Below are positions 33,608-42,589 of a stretch of DNA of 44,071 bases, piece after piece. The notes under the pieces were generated by a model. That model ran no database searches and was not told where the DNA came from. It saw only the letters and a list, made by a program, of their open reading frames with translations. The DNA comes from Streptomyces sp. MP131-18 (GTDB lineage: Bacteria; Actinomycetota; Actinomycetes; Streptomycetales; Streptomycetaceae). Within the stretch, counting starts at the first letter, position 1. Each line of letters begins with the position of its first letter. A program made the position numbers and the translations under genes. The stretch lies in NCBI RefSeq assembly GCF_001984575.1, contig NZ_LZNS01000001.1:6487304-6531374 (forward strand), read 5' to 3'.

Positions 33608-34930
33608 TCACCAGCGGGTCATCCACAGATGGTTGACGGTCAGGGCCACCAGGGCCTGTGCGGCCAGCCACCAGCGCGCGTGCCGTTCGGGCAGCAGCGC
33701 CGCGGCGGGCAGCAGCCAGACGGCGAACGGCAGCCAGATCCGTTCGGTCTCCGCCTTGCTCATGCCGGACACGTCGGCCAGCAGCATCGCCGCCAGGGCC
33801 GCCCCCACCAGCACCACAAGCGCCCGCCGGGGCCCGGACGTCCGCCAGGGCCGTTCCCCTGCCCGGCGCAGGCCGGCGGCGGTGGCGAGGCCGACGGACG
33901 CCACCTGGACCGCCAGGTTCGCCCAGATGAAGTAGCCGTAGGGCCGGTGCCCGCCCGAGCCCGCGTAGTAGCGGTCCACGAGGATGTCGTAGCCGTCGTA
34001 CCACCAGAACCCGGCCGCGGTGAATCCCACCACCCACGGCACGATCCCCAGCAGCAGCCACGGCAGCGGGCGCCACGACCGCGCGAGCAGCAGGACCGCG
34101 ACGGCCACCACGCCCATCAGCACCAGGCCGTAGGACAGGTAGAGCAGCAGCCCGGACAGCACCCCGGCGCCGAGCGCCGCCGCCCACGGGGCCCGCACCG
34201 CTCGGGTCGCGGCGAGTGCGAGCAGCGCCAGCGCCCAGGCCGCGACGGCCGTGAACCAGCCGTCCGCGGAGACCCCGAGCCACACCGCGGCCGGGGCGAG
34301 CACCAGGAACGGCGCGGCCCGCCGGGCCGTCTCCTCGTCCGCGAGCGTGCGCACGGCGATCAGCACGGCGGCGGCGGCGCTGGCCGCGGCCGTGATGCAG
34401 AACGCCGCGGCCCAGGCCCCGCCGCCCAGGCCCACCCGGTCGAGCAGCACGAACGTCAGCGTGGCGGCCGGCGGGTGTCCGGCGACGTGCGCGGGCCAGT
34501 TGTCCTGCGACTCCAGCGGAATGTGGTCGGTGAACGTGCGCAGGAAGTGCCCGATGCCGTCGATGTCGTCCAGCGCCGTCAGGTACTCGTGCCCGTAGGC
34601 CAGCCTGCGTGCTACGCCCCGCCGCCAGCCGTCGATCAGCGCGAGCGACCACACCCAGGCCATCGACGCGCCCCAGGCCGCGAGCGGCAGCCACCGCCAG
34701 GGCAGCCGCCGGGCGACGTGCGGCCCGTACAGGAGCACCAGGCCCGCGACGATGAGGGCCGCGGGCGTGCCGGGACCCACGTGCGGCTCCCAGCGGGCGA
34801 ACATCGGCGGCCATTTCAGCGTCAGCACGTCGTCGTCGTTGATGGCGGCCCCGACGACGGCCGCCGTCGCGAAGAGCAGTACGGCCAGGGCCGCGGCGAG
34901 CAGGTCGAGCGCGGTCTTGCGAGCGATCAC
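33608..34930 (-). CDS. Polytopic membrane protein, GT-C/GT87-like glycosyltransferase candidate
   Basis: A 440-residue protein with about ten to twelve helices. The first extracytoplasmic loop has acidic residues (INDDDVLTLKWPPMF) where GT-C enzymes carry their catalytic Asp, and a later loop reads TALDDIDGIGHFLRTFTDHIPLESQDNWPAH. Such enzymes use polyprenyl-phosphate sugars on the outer face. The start at GTG 34928-34930 is chosen because TAGCGT lies seven bases upstream; a GTG nine bases earlier overlaps that -10 element. It heads the operon with the molybdoenzyme and small membrane protein. GT-C identity is likely but not proven from motif alone. Confidence 0.72.
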   Translation of the reverse strand: MIARKTALDLLAAALAVLLFATAAVVGAAINDDDVLTLKWPPMFARWEPHVGPGTPAALIVAGLVLLYGPHVARRLPWRWLPLAAWGASMAWVWSLALIDGWRRGVARRLAYGHEYLTALDDIDGIGHFLRTFTDHIPLESQDNWPAHVAGHPPAATLTFVLLDRVGLGGGAWAAAFCITAAASAAAAVLIAVRTLADEETARRAAPFLVLAPAAVWLGVSADGWFTAVAAWALALLALAATRAVRAPWAAALGAGVLSGLLLYLSYGLVLMGVVAVAVLLLARSWRPLPWLLLGIVPWVVGFTAAGFWWYDGYDILVDRYYAGSGGHRPYGYFIWANLAVQVASVGLATAAGLRRAGERPWRTSGPRRALVVLVGAALAAMLLADVSGMSKAETERIWLPFAVWLLPAAALLPERHARWWLAAQALVALTVNHLWMTRW

Positions 34931-34937
34931 CCGCCTC

Positions 34938-34943
34938 ACGCTA
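34938..34943 (-). promoter_or_regulatory. -10 element TAGCGT for the GT-C-like gene
   Basis: TAGCGT on the minus strand, seven bases before the chosen GTG (34930). It decides the start and points to a leaderless mRNA. Confidence 0.5.
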
Positions 34944-35048
34944 GGCGCGCCGGGACCGCAAACGGCTCGTCTGCGGGCGGATGTCACCGCTTCGTCAGAT
35001 CCGCGCGCGGGGCGTGTCCTGTCCTGGCCGGGTTCGTTGGCTCAGGAC

Positions 35049-35798
35049 GTGAGCGAACGGAATCGTGAGGGGAAGCGCAGCGCCCGCGAACGGCTGCGCG
35101 AGGAGCGGGAACGGGAGAAGGCGGCCGAGCGCAGGAAGCGGACGGTCAAGGTCGGCGGGATCGCCGTCGTCGTCCTCGCCATTGCCGCGGGGATCGGCGT
35201 CATCGCCGCGAACGGCGGTGGCGAGGGCGACGACGTTCCGGGCACCGAGCCCGTCACCGTGGGCCGGTCCTCGGCCCCGGCCACCCTCGCCGTGTACGAG
35301 GACTTCCGCTGCCCGGCCTGCGGCCAGTTCGAGAACGGGTTCCGGGACACCATCCGGGACCTGACGGAGGAGGGGAAGCTCCAGGTCGACTACCACCTCG
35401 TCACCATCATCGACGGGAACATGGGGGGCAACGGCTCCAAGTTCGCCGCGAACGCCGCGCTGTGCGCCCGGGACGAGGGCAAGTTCTCCGAGTACCACGA
35501 CGTGCTGTTCGAGAACCAGCCGGCCGAGCGCGACGACACGTTCGGCGACAAGGCACGCCTGATCGGCCTCGCCGAGGACGTCGAGGGGCTCGACACCGAG
35601 TCGTTCCGCTCCTGCGTCCAGGACGGCACGCACGACGAGTGGGTCAGCAGCTCCAACGCCGGGTTCCTCGACGCGGACTTCAACGCCACGCCGACCGTGC
35701 TGCTCGACGGTGAGAACATCTACGGCGACTCGGAGGACCCGCTGACCCCCGAGCGGCTGCGGGAGAGAGTGGAGGAGGCCGCCGGATCGGGCAACTGA
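35049..35798 (+). CDS. DsbA/BdbD-like thioredoxin-fold membrane protein
   Basis: A 249-residue protein anchored by one helix (about 36-58) after a highly charged N-terminal region (Arg/Glu/Lys-rich, residues 1-35). The extracytoplasmic thioredoxin-fold domain has Cys-Pro-Ala-Cys in YEDFRCPACGQFENGF and cis-Pro in ATPTVLLDGENIYGD. It should make or exchange disulfides in exported proteins. GTG start. It lies next to lgt, also an envelope-protein maturation gene; that pairing is, from memory, shared with S. coelicolor. Confidence 0.88.
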   Translation: MSERNREGKRSARERLREEREREKAAERRKRTVKVGGIAVVVLAIAAGIGVIAANGGGEGDDVPGTEPVTVGRSSAPATLAVYEDFRCPACGQFENGFRDTIRDLTEEGKLQVDYHLVTIIDGNMGGNGSKFAANAALCARDEGKFSEYHDVLFENQPAERDDTFGDKARLIGLAEDVEGLDTESFRSCVQDGTHDEWVSSSNAGFLDADFNATPTVLLDGENIYGDSEDPLTPERLRERVEEAAGSGN

Positions 35799-35854
35799 CG
35801 CCTGACACGGCGGCCGACGCGCCCGGCGGATTCCGTCCCGCGGGGCGGGCAGGG

Positions 35855-35860
35855 TAGCGT
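35855..35860 (+). promoter_or_regulatory. -10 element TAGCGT for lgt
   Basis: TAGCGT ten bases before the lgt ATG, with TTCCGT at 35831-35836 as a possible -35 (18-base spacer). No ribosome-binding site is visible, so the leader would be only a few bases. Confidence 0.45.
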
Positions 35861-35870
35861 CTGGACCACC

Positions 35871-36884
35871 ATGGAGATCCTTGCCTCTATCCCCAGCCCC
35901 AGCGAGAGCGAGATCCACCTCGGACCGCTGCCGCTCCGCGGGTACGCGCTATGCATCATCATCGGTGTCTTCCTCGCCATCTGGCTCGGCGGTCGCCGCT
36001 GGGTCCAGCGCGGCGGCAATCCGGGAACGGTCGCCGACATCGCCGTGTGGGCCGTGCCGTTCGGTCTGGTGGGCGCGCGGATTTACCACGTCGTGACCGA
36101 CTACCAGCTCTACTTCGACGAGGGCCGCGACTGGGTCGACGCGTTCAAGATCTGGGACGGCGGCATCGGCATCTGGGGTGCCATCGCCGGCGGTGCGCTG
36201 GGCGCGTGGATCGCCTGCCGGCGGCGGGGCATCGCGCTGCCGCCGATGGCGGACGCGATCGCCCCCGGCATCGCCTTCGCGCAGGCGATCGGGCGCTGGG
36301 GCAACTGGTTCAACCAGGAGCTGTACGGCAAGGCCACGGACGTGCCGTGGGCCGTGGAGATCGACAACGGTCTGGACAGCGGCACGTTCCACCCCACCTT
36401 CCTGTACGAGTCGCTGTGGTGCCTGGGCGTCGGCGTTCTGGTGATCTGGGCGGACCGCCGGTTCCGGCTGGGGCACGGCCGGGCGTTCGCGCTCTACGTG
36501 GCCGCGTACACGGCCGGCCGTTTCTGGATCGAGTACCTGCGGATCGACGAGGCGAACGAGTTCCTCGGGCTGCGGCTGAACAACTGGACCTCCATCGTGG
36601 TCTTCCTCGCCGCCGTCGCCTACCTGGTGCTGTCCGCCCGGCGCAGCCCGGGCCGCGAGGAGCGGGTCGAGCCGGACGGCGCGGCAGGACCGGACGGCGC
36701 CGACGGTGCGGCGGCCGGCGCCGAGGAGCCGCAGGCGGACGCGGAGAACGAGGCGGACGAGAAGAAGGACGCGGACGAGAAGAAGGACGCGGACGAGAAG
36801 AAGGACGCGGACGCGGAGAAGCGCGCGGAGCAGAAGGACGCGGGAGCCGGCGCGGACGAGGCCGCGTCCGCCAAGCGGCCCTGA
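35871..36884 (+). CDS. lgt: Prolipoprotein diacylglyceryl transferase
   Basis: A 337-residue membrane enzyme adding diacylglycerol to the lipobox Cys of lipoproteins, including the sugar-binding lipoprotein of this window. Seven helices; the Lgt signature GRWGNWFNQELYG (about residues 142-154) contains the essential Arg and Asn/Glu. At the position of E. coli His103 the sequence reads GIWGAIAGG, as in other actinobacterial Lgt proteins. The C-terminal ~75 residues are an acidic/Lys-rich tail made partly of three perfect DNA repeats, unusual in length. ATG start without ribosome-binding site, with TAGCGT upstream. Confidence 0.95.
   Translation: MEILASIPSPSESEIHLGPLPLRGYALCIIIGVFLAIWLGGRRWVQRGGNPGTVADIAVWAVPFGLVGARIYHVVTDYQLYFDEGRDWVDAFKIWDGGIGIWGAIAGGALGAWIACRRRGIALPPMADAIAPGIAFAQAIGRWGNWFNQELYGKATDVPWAVEIDNGLDSGTFHPTFLYESLWCLGVGVLVIWADRRFRLGHGRAFALYVAAYTAGRFWIEYLRIDEANEFLGLRLNNWTSIVVFLAAVAYLVLSARRSPGREERVEPDGAAGPDGADGAAAGAEEPQADAENEADEKKDADEKKDADEKKDADAEKRAEQKDAGAGADEAASAKRP
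36753..36806 (+). repeat. Three perfect 18-bp repeats coding the charged Lgt tail
   Basis: GCGGACGAGAAGAAGGAC repeated exactly three times, each coding Ala-Asp-Glu-Lys-Lys-Asp, in frame. A partial fourth unit follows (GCGGACGCGGAG). Copy number may differ between strains without breaking the frame. Confidence 0.95.
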
Positions 36885-36903
36885 CCGGGACGTCCCTCTC
36901 GCA

Positions 36904-36924
36904 CGGCCCGGCTCCGCCGGGCCG
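36904..36924 (+). terminator. Hairpin after lgt
   Basis: CGGCCCGGC-TCC-GCCGGGCCG, a 9-bp stem with a 3-base loop, 20 bases past the lgt stop, without a T-tract. Confidence 0.7.
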
Positions 36925-37008
36925 CGCCGCATGCCGGGGCCCGGCCGGGGAATGCGTCGGCCGCCGGGTGCGTTGCACGCAATCGTGAGGAGTCGGGAGG
37001 CACCGGAC

Positions 37009-37710
37009 ATGGCGGGAGCGGAGGCGCACCACAGCCACCGCGATGTGAACGGCGGCTGGCTGCGGCCGGCCGTCTTCGGCGCCATGGACGGGCTCGTCTC
37101 CAACCTGGGGCTGATCAGCGGCGTCGCCGGCAGCTCCGCCTCCTCCCAGGCCATCGCCGTGGCGGGCACGGCCGGCCTGGCGGCCGGCGCGTTCTCCATG
37201 GCGGCGGGGGAGTACACCTCGGTGGCGTCCCAGCGCGAGCTGGTCCTGGCCGAGATCGACGTGGAACGCCGGGAGCTGAGCCGGCACCCGGACGACGAGC
37301 TGGCCGAGCTGGCCGACGTCTACGTGCGGCGCGGGGTGGAGCCGGGCCTCGCCCGGGAGGTCGCCCGGCAGCTGTCGGCCGACCCGGAGCAGGCGCTGGA
37401 GATCCACACGCGCGAGGAGCTGGGCGTCGCGCCGGGTGACCTGCCGTCGCCGACCGTGGCGGCGGTTTCCTCGTTCGGCTCCTTCGCCGCGGGGGCGGTG
37501 CTGCCCCTGCTGCCCTACCTGATGGGGGCCACGGCGCTGTGGCCCGCGGTGCTGCTGGCGCTGCTCGGCCTCTTCCTGTGCGGCGCGGCCGTCGCCCGGG
37601 TGACGGCCAGGCCGTGGTGGTTCAGCGGGCTGCGGCAGCTCGGGCTCGGCGCCGCGGCGGCGGGCCTGACCTACGCGCTGGGCTCCCTGCTGGGCACATC
37701 GCTGGGCTGA
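37009..37710 (+). CDS. VIT1/CCC1-family transporter
   Basis: A 233-residue membrane protein of the vacuolar iron transporter family. TM1 begins GGWLRPAVFGAMDGLVSNLGLISGVAG and is followed by FSMAAGEYTSVASQREL. A cytoplasmic acidic segment (about 78-145) with Glu/Asp pairs corresponds to the metal-binding region, and three helices follow (about 150-225). Likely exports Fe(II) or Mn(II) from the cytoplasm; the ion is not determined. GGGAGG eight bases before the ATG fixes the start. Confidence 0.88.
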   Translation: MAGAEAHHSHRDVNGGWLRPAVFGAMDGLVSNLGLISGVAGSSASSQAIAVAGTAGLAAGAFSMAAGEYTSVASQRELVLAEIDVERRELSRHPDDELAELADVYVRRGVEPGLAREVARQLSADPEQALEIHTREELGVAPGDLPSPTVAAVSSFGSFAAGAVLPLLPYLMGATALWPAVLLALLGLFLCGAAVARVTARPWWFSGLRQLGLGAAAAGLTYALGSLLGTSLG

Positions 37711-38032
37711 TCCATACGAACGACAATTGACCACGCTATGTCGCATGTGCGTGCTTCAGGGTGAGGTTTGTTTCCTGGTGGTTTCAGTTCCTTGACGGCG
37801 GGCATGTGGTTCTCGGCCCGCGGGCACAGGCGCCCGCGCAGGCTTGCATGTGAGGCGGACATATTCCGCCATCTCCGGTACGGCCTCGCGCGGCGAAGTC
37901 CGCATCGTGGACAGTGGTATCCGCTTCCCGGGATTCGGGTCATCGTGTAATCTGCACGAAAATTTAACGTACGCCAGGGCCAGCGTCGTCCCTCGGAACA
38001 AGTCACACACCAAGACGACGACGGGAGAGCCG
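37711..38032 (+). promoter_or_regulatory. gltB upstream region with promoter
   Basis: A 322-base gene-free gap with lower GC than its surroundings. A promoter-like pair is TTCCCG (37925-37930), 17 bases, TAATCT (37948-37953), giving a leader of about 75 bases before the gltB GGGAG. A small hairpin GGCGGA-CATAT-TCCGCC is at 37854-37870. I found no riboswitch or regulator site I can name; the T-rich stretch 37766-37792 is unexplained. Confidence 0.45.
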
Positions 38033-41000
38033 ATGCGTTCTGCGTCCCACCCGGTCAAGCAGGGGATGTACGACCCGCGCAACGAGCACGATGCGTGCGG
38101 TGTCGGCTTCGTCGCCACGCTCACCGGCGAAGCCAGCCACGAGCTGGTCGACCAGGCGCTCACCGTGCTGCGCAATCTTGAGCACCGCGGGGCCACCGGC
38201 TCGGACCCCGATACCGGCGACGGTGCCGGCATCCTCCTCCAGATCCCGGACGCGTTCCTCCGGGACAGCGTTCCCTTCGTGCTGCCGCCCGCCGGTTCCT
38301 ACGCCGTCGGCCTGGCCTTCCTGCCCACCGGCCCGGAAGCGGCTGCCGCTGCCATGGGCCGGGTCGCCGCGATCGCCGGCGAGGAGGGACTGGCCGTGCT
38401 CGGCTGGCGCGAGGTGCCCGTCGCGCCCGAGCTGCTCGGCACCGCGGCCCGCGACACGATGCCCGCGTTCCGGCAGTTGTTCGTCGCCGACGCCGCGGGC
38501 GAGAAGAGCGGCCTGGCCCTCGACCGCGCCGTCTTCGTGCTGCGCAAGCGCGCCGAGCGCGAGGCCGGGATCTACTTCCCTTCGCTGTCCGCGCGCACCC
38601 TGGTGTACAAGGGCATGCTCACCACGGGGCAGCTGGAGCCGTTCTTCCCCGACCTGTCCGACCGTCGTCTCACCAGCGCCATCGCCCTGGTGCACTCGCG
38701 GTTCTCCACCAACACCTTCCCGAGCTGGCCGCTGGCGCACCCCTACCGCTTCGTCGCCCACAACGGTGAGATCAACACCGTCCAGGGCAACCGCAACTGG
38801 ATGCGGGCCCGCGAGTCGCAGCTCGCCGGTGACGTCTTCGGGCCGCCGGAGAAGCTGGCGCGGCTCTTCCCGATCTGCACCCCGGAGGCGTCCGACTCGG
38901 CCACCTTCGACGAGGTGCTCGAACTGCTGCACCTCGGCGGCCGGTCGCTGCCGCACGCCGTGCTGATGATGGTCCCCGAGGCGTGGGAGAACCACGGCTC
39001 CATGGACCAGGCCCGCCGCGCGTTCTACCAGTACCACTCCACGGTCATGGAGCCCTGGGACGGCCCTGCCTGCGTCACCTTCACCGACGGCACGCAGGTC
39101 GGCGCGGTCCTCGACCGCAACGGACTGCGGCCGGGCCGCTACTGGGTCACCGACGACGGGCTCGTCGTGCTGTCCTCCGAGGTCGGCGTCCTGGACATCG
39201 ACCCGGCCCGCGTCGTCCGCAAGGGCCGGCTCCAGCCCGGCCGGATGTTCCTCGTCGACACCGCCGAGCACCGCATCATCGAGGACGACGAGATCAAGGC
39301 GGCCCTGGCCGCCGAGCAGCCCTACGCCGAATGGCTGGAAGCCGGGCTCATCGAGCTGGCCGACCTGCCCGAGCGCGAGCACATCGTCCACACCCACGCC
39401 TCGGTCACCCGCCGCCAGCAGACGTTCGGCTACACCGAGGAGGAGCTGCGGGTCCTGCTCACGCCGATGGCCCAGAGCGGTGCCGAGCCGATCGGCTCCA
39501 TGGGCACCGACACGCCCATCGCCGCCCTCTCGGACCGGCCGCGGCTGATCTTCGACTACTTCACCCAGCTGTTCGCGCAGGTCACCAACCCGCCGCTGGA
39601 CGCCATCCGCGAGGAGCTCGTCACCTCCCTGCTGTCGTCCCTCGGCCCGCAGGGCAACCTGCTGGAGCCGAACGCGGCCTCCTGTCGCAGCGTGACGCTG
39701 CCCTTCCCGGTGATCGACAACGACGAGCTGGCCAAGCTCATCCACATCAACGCCGACGGCAATCTGCCGGGCTTCGGCGCCGTCACCCTTTCCGGCCTGT
39801 ACCGGGTCTCGGGCGGCGGGGCGGCCCTGGCCGACCGGATCGCCGAGATCTGCGCCGAGGCCGACGCGGCCATCGCGGACGGCGCCCGCCTCATCGTGCT
39901 CTCCGACCGGCACTCGGACGCCGAGCACGCCCCGATCCCGTCGCTGCTGCTCACCTCCGCCGTGCACCACCACCTCATCCGCACCAAGCAGCGCACCCAG
40001 GTGGGTCTGCTGGTGGAGGCCGGGGACGTGCGCGAGGTGCACCACGTCGCGCTGCTCATCGGCTACGGCGCCGCCGCGGTCAACCCCTACCTGGCCATGG
40101 AGTCGGTGGAGGACCTGGTCGCCCGCGGCACCTACCTGCCCGGAATGGCGGCCGACGAGGCCATCCGCAACCTCATCAAGGCACTCGGCAAGGGCGTACT
40201 GAAGGTGATGTCCAAAATGGGCATCTCCACCGTCGCCTCCTACCGCGGCGCGCAGGTCTTCGAGGCCGTCGGCCTGGACGAGTCGTTCGTCGACACCTAC
40301 TTCCACGGCACCACCACCAAGATCGGCGGCGCCGGCATCGACGTGGTGGCCCGCGAGGTCGCGGCGCGGCACGCCAAGGCGTACCCGGCCTCCGGCGTGG
40401 CGCCCGCCCACCGGAACCTGGAGATCGGCGGCGAGTACCAGTGGCGCCGCGAGGGCGAGCCGCACCTGTTCGACCCGGAGACGGTCTTCCGCCTCCAGCA
40501 CTCGACCCGCGAGCGTCGCTACGACGTCTTCCGGCAGTACACCGGCCGGGTGAACGAGCAGTCCGAGCGGCTGATGACGCTCCGCGGACTGTTCCGGCTG
40601 AAGCCGGGCGAGCGCCCGGCCGTGCCGCTGGAGGAGGTCGAGCCGGTCAGCGAGATCGTCAAGAGGTTCTCCACCGGCGCGATGAGCTACGGCTCCATCT
40701 CCCGCGAGGCGCACGAGACGCTGGCCATCGCGATGAACCGGCTGGGTGCCAAGTCCAATACCGGCGAGGGCGGCGAGGACTCCGACCGGCTGGTCGACCC
40801 CGAGCGGCGCAGCGCCATCAAGCAGGTCGCCTCCGGCCGCTTCGGCGTGACCAGCGAGTACCTGGTCAACGCCGACGACATCCAGATCAAGATGGCGCAG
40901 GGCGCGAAGCCGGGCGAGGGCGGCCAGCTGCCGGGCCACAAGGTGTACCCGTGGGTGGCCAGGACACGGCACTCCACGCCGGGCGTCGGCCTGATCTCCC

Positions 41001-42589
41001 CGCCCCCGCACCACGACATCTACTCGATCGAGGACCTGGCGCAGCTCATCCACGACCTGAAGAACGCCAACCCCGCGGCCCGCATCCACGTGAAGCTGGT
41101 CTCCGAGGTCGGCGTGGGCACCGTTGCGGCCGGCGTCTCCAAGGCGCACGCCGACGTGGTGCTGATCTCCGGGCACGACGGCGGCACCGGCGCCTCCCCG
41201 CTCACCTCCCTGAAGCACGCGGGCGGCCCCTGGGAGCTGGGCCTGGCCGAGACTCAGCAGACACTGCTGCTCAACGGGCTGCGCGACCGGATCGTCGTCC
41301 AGACCGACGGTCAGCTGAAGACGGGCCGCGACGTGCTGATCGCGGCGCTGCTCGGCGCCGAGGAGTTCGGCTTCGCGACCGCACCGCTGGTCGTTTCGGG
41401 CTGCGTCCTGATGCGGGTGTGCCACCTGGACACCTGCCCGGTCGGCATCGCCACGCAGAACCCGGTGCTGCGGCAGCGGTTCACCGGCAAGCCGGAGTTC
41501 GTGGTCAACTTCTTCGAGTTCATCGCGGAAGAGGTCCGCGAGCTGCTGGCCGAGCTGGGCTTCCGCACCCTGGACGAGGCCGTCGGCCACGCCGAGCTGC
41601 TCGACGTCTCGCGCGCCGTCGACCACTGGAAGGCGCAGGGCCTGGACCTGGCGCCGCTGCTGCACGTGCCGCAGCTGTCCGAAGGCGCGGCCAGGCACCG
41701 CACCACCGAGCAGGACCACGGCCTGGCCAAGGCGCTGGACAACGACCTGATCCGGCTGGCCGCCGACGCCCTGTCGGCGGACACCCCAGAAGACGCCCAG
41801 CCGGTCCGCGCGCAGGTCGCCATCCGCAACATCAACCGCACCGTCGGCACGATGCTCGGGCACGAGGTGACCAAGCGGTTCGGCGGCGCCGGGCTGCCCG
41901 AGGACACCATCGACATCACCTTCACCGGCTCGGCCGGCCAGTCGTTCGGAGCGTTCGTGCCGCGCGGCGTCACGCTGCGCCTGGAGGGCGACGCCAACGA
42001 CTACGTCGGCAAGGGCCTGTCCGGCGGCCGGCTGATCGTCCGCCCGGACCGGGGGGCCGACCACCTGCCGGAGTTCTCCACCATCGCGGGCAACACCATC
42101 GCCTACGGCGCCACCGGTGGCGACATCTTCCTGCGCGGCCGGGTAGGTGAACGTTTCTGCGTGCGCAACTCCGGTGCCACCGTCGTGGCCGAGGGCGTCG
42201 GCGACCACGGCTGCGAGTACATGACGGGCGGCCGGGCCGTGGTGCTCGGCGCGACCGGGCGGAACTTCGCGGCCGGCATGTCCGGCGGCGTCGCCTACGT
42301 CGTCGACCTCGATCCGGCCCACGTCAACCCCGGCTTCGTCGCCGTGGAGGAGCTGACGGACGCCGACCGCCAGTGGCTGCACGACGTGGTGCGGCGGCAC
42401 GCCGAGGAGACCGGCTCCACGGTGGCGGACCGCCTGCTGAAGGACTGGGACGCGAGCCTGACCCGGTTCAGCAAGATCATGCCCACTACCTACAAGGCCG
42501 TGCTCGCCGCCAAGGACGCCGCCGAGCGGGCCGGACTCAGCGAGTCCGAGACCCACGAGAAGATGATGGAGGCGGCGACCCATGGCTGA
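38033..42589 (+). CDS. gltB: Glutamate synthase large subunit
   Basis: A 1518-residue enzyme making two glutamates from glutamine and 2-oxoglutarate. Residues 1-21 are a propeptide; the class II amidotransferase begins at Cys22 (EHDA/CGVGF). The FMN/synthase domain covers about 860-1230 and ends at the [3Fe-4S] motif Cys1124, Cys1130, Cys1135 (CVLMRVCHLDTCPVG). The GXGXG beta-helix domain covers about 1280-1480. The start is set by GGGAG five bases before the ATG at 38033; a frame extending 63 codons upstream runs across the promoter and is rejected. It overlaps gltD by 8 bases. Confidence 0.97.
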   Translation: MRSASHPVKQGMYDPRNEHDACGVGFVATLTGEASHELVDQALTVLRNLEHRGATGSDPDTGDGAGILLQIPDAFLRDSVPFVLPPAGSYAVGLAFLPTGPEAAAAAMGRVAAIAGEEGLAVLGWREVPVAPELLGTAARDTMPAFRQLFVADAAGEKSGLALDRAVFVLRKRAEREAGIYFPSLSARTLVYKGMLTTGQLEPFFPDLSDRRLTSAIALVHSRFSTNTFPSWPLAHPYRFVAHNGEINTVQGNRNWMRARESQLAGDVFGPPEKLARLFPICTPEASDSATFDEVLELLHLGGRSLPHAVLMMVPEAWENHGSMDQARRAFYQYHSTVMEPWDGPACVTFTDGTQVGAVLDRNGLRPGRYWVTDDGLVVLSSEVGVLDIDPARVVRKGRLQPGRMFLVDTAEHRIIEDDEIKAALAAEQPYAEWLEAGLIELADLPEREHIVHTHASVTRRQQTFGYTEEELRVLLTPMAQSGAEPIGSMGTDTPIAALSDRPRLIFDYFTQLFAQVTNPPLDAIREELVTSLLSSLGPQGNLLEPNAASCRSVTLPFPVIDNDELAKLIHINADGNLPGFGAVTLSGLYRVSGGGAALADRIAEICAEADAAIADGARLIVLSDRHSDAEHAPIPSLLLTSAVHHHLIRTKQRTQVGLLVEAGDVREVHHVALLIGYGAAAVNPYLAMESVEDLVARGTYLPGMAADEAIRNLIKALGKGVLKVMSKMGISTVASYRGAQVFEAVGLDESFVDTYFHGTTTKIGGAGIDVVAREVAARHAKAYPASGVAPAHRNLEIGGEYQWRREGEPHLFDPETVFRLQHSTRERRYDVFRQYTGRVNEQSERLMTLRGLFRLKPGERPAVPLEEVEPVSEIVKRFSTGAMSYGSISREAHETLAIAMNRLGAKSNTGEGGEDSDRLVDPERRSAIKQVASGRFGVTSEYLVNADDIQIKMAQGAKPGEGGQLPGHKVYPWVARTRHSTPGVGLISPPPHHDIYSIEDLAQLIHDLKNANPAARIHVKLVSEVGVGTVAAGVSKAHADVVLISGHDGGTGASPLTSLKHAGGPWELGLAETQQTLLLNGLRDRIVVQTDGQLKTGRDVLIAALLGAEEFGFATAPLVVSGCVLMRVCHLDTCPVGIATQNPVLRQRFTGKPEFVVNFFEFIAEEVRELLAELGFRTLDEAVGHAELLDVSRAVDHWKAQGLDLAPLLHVPQLSEGAARHRTTEQDHGLAKALDNDLIRLAADALSADTPEDAQPVRAQVAIRNINRTVGTMLGHEVTKRFGGAGLPEDTIDITFTGSAGQSFGAFVPRGVTLRLEGDANDYVGKGLSGGRLIVRPDRGADHLPEFSTIAGNTIAYGATGGDIFLRGRVGERFCVRNSGATVVAEGVGDHGCEYMTGGRAVVLGATGRNFAAGMSGGVAYVVDLDPAHVNPGFVAVEELTDADRQWLHDVVRRHAEETGSTVADRLLKDWDASLTRFSKIMPTTYKAVLAAKDAAERAGLSESETHEKMMEAATHG

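Noticed and set aside
34931..34987. Longer N-terminus for the GT-C-like protein (starts at 34939 or 34987)
   Set aside because: The TAGCGT -10 element lies over these codons; GTG at 34930 fits the promoter spacing and starts right before the first helix.
37711..38032. Glutamine or other riboswitch before gltB
   Set aside because: No conserved core that I can recognise; only a 6-bp hairpin and a promoter-like pair.
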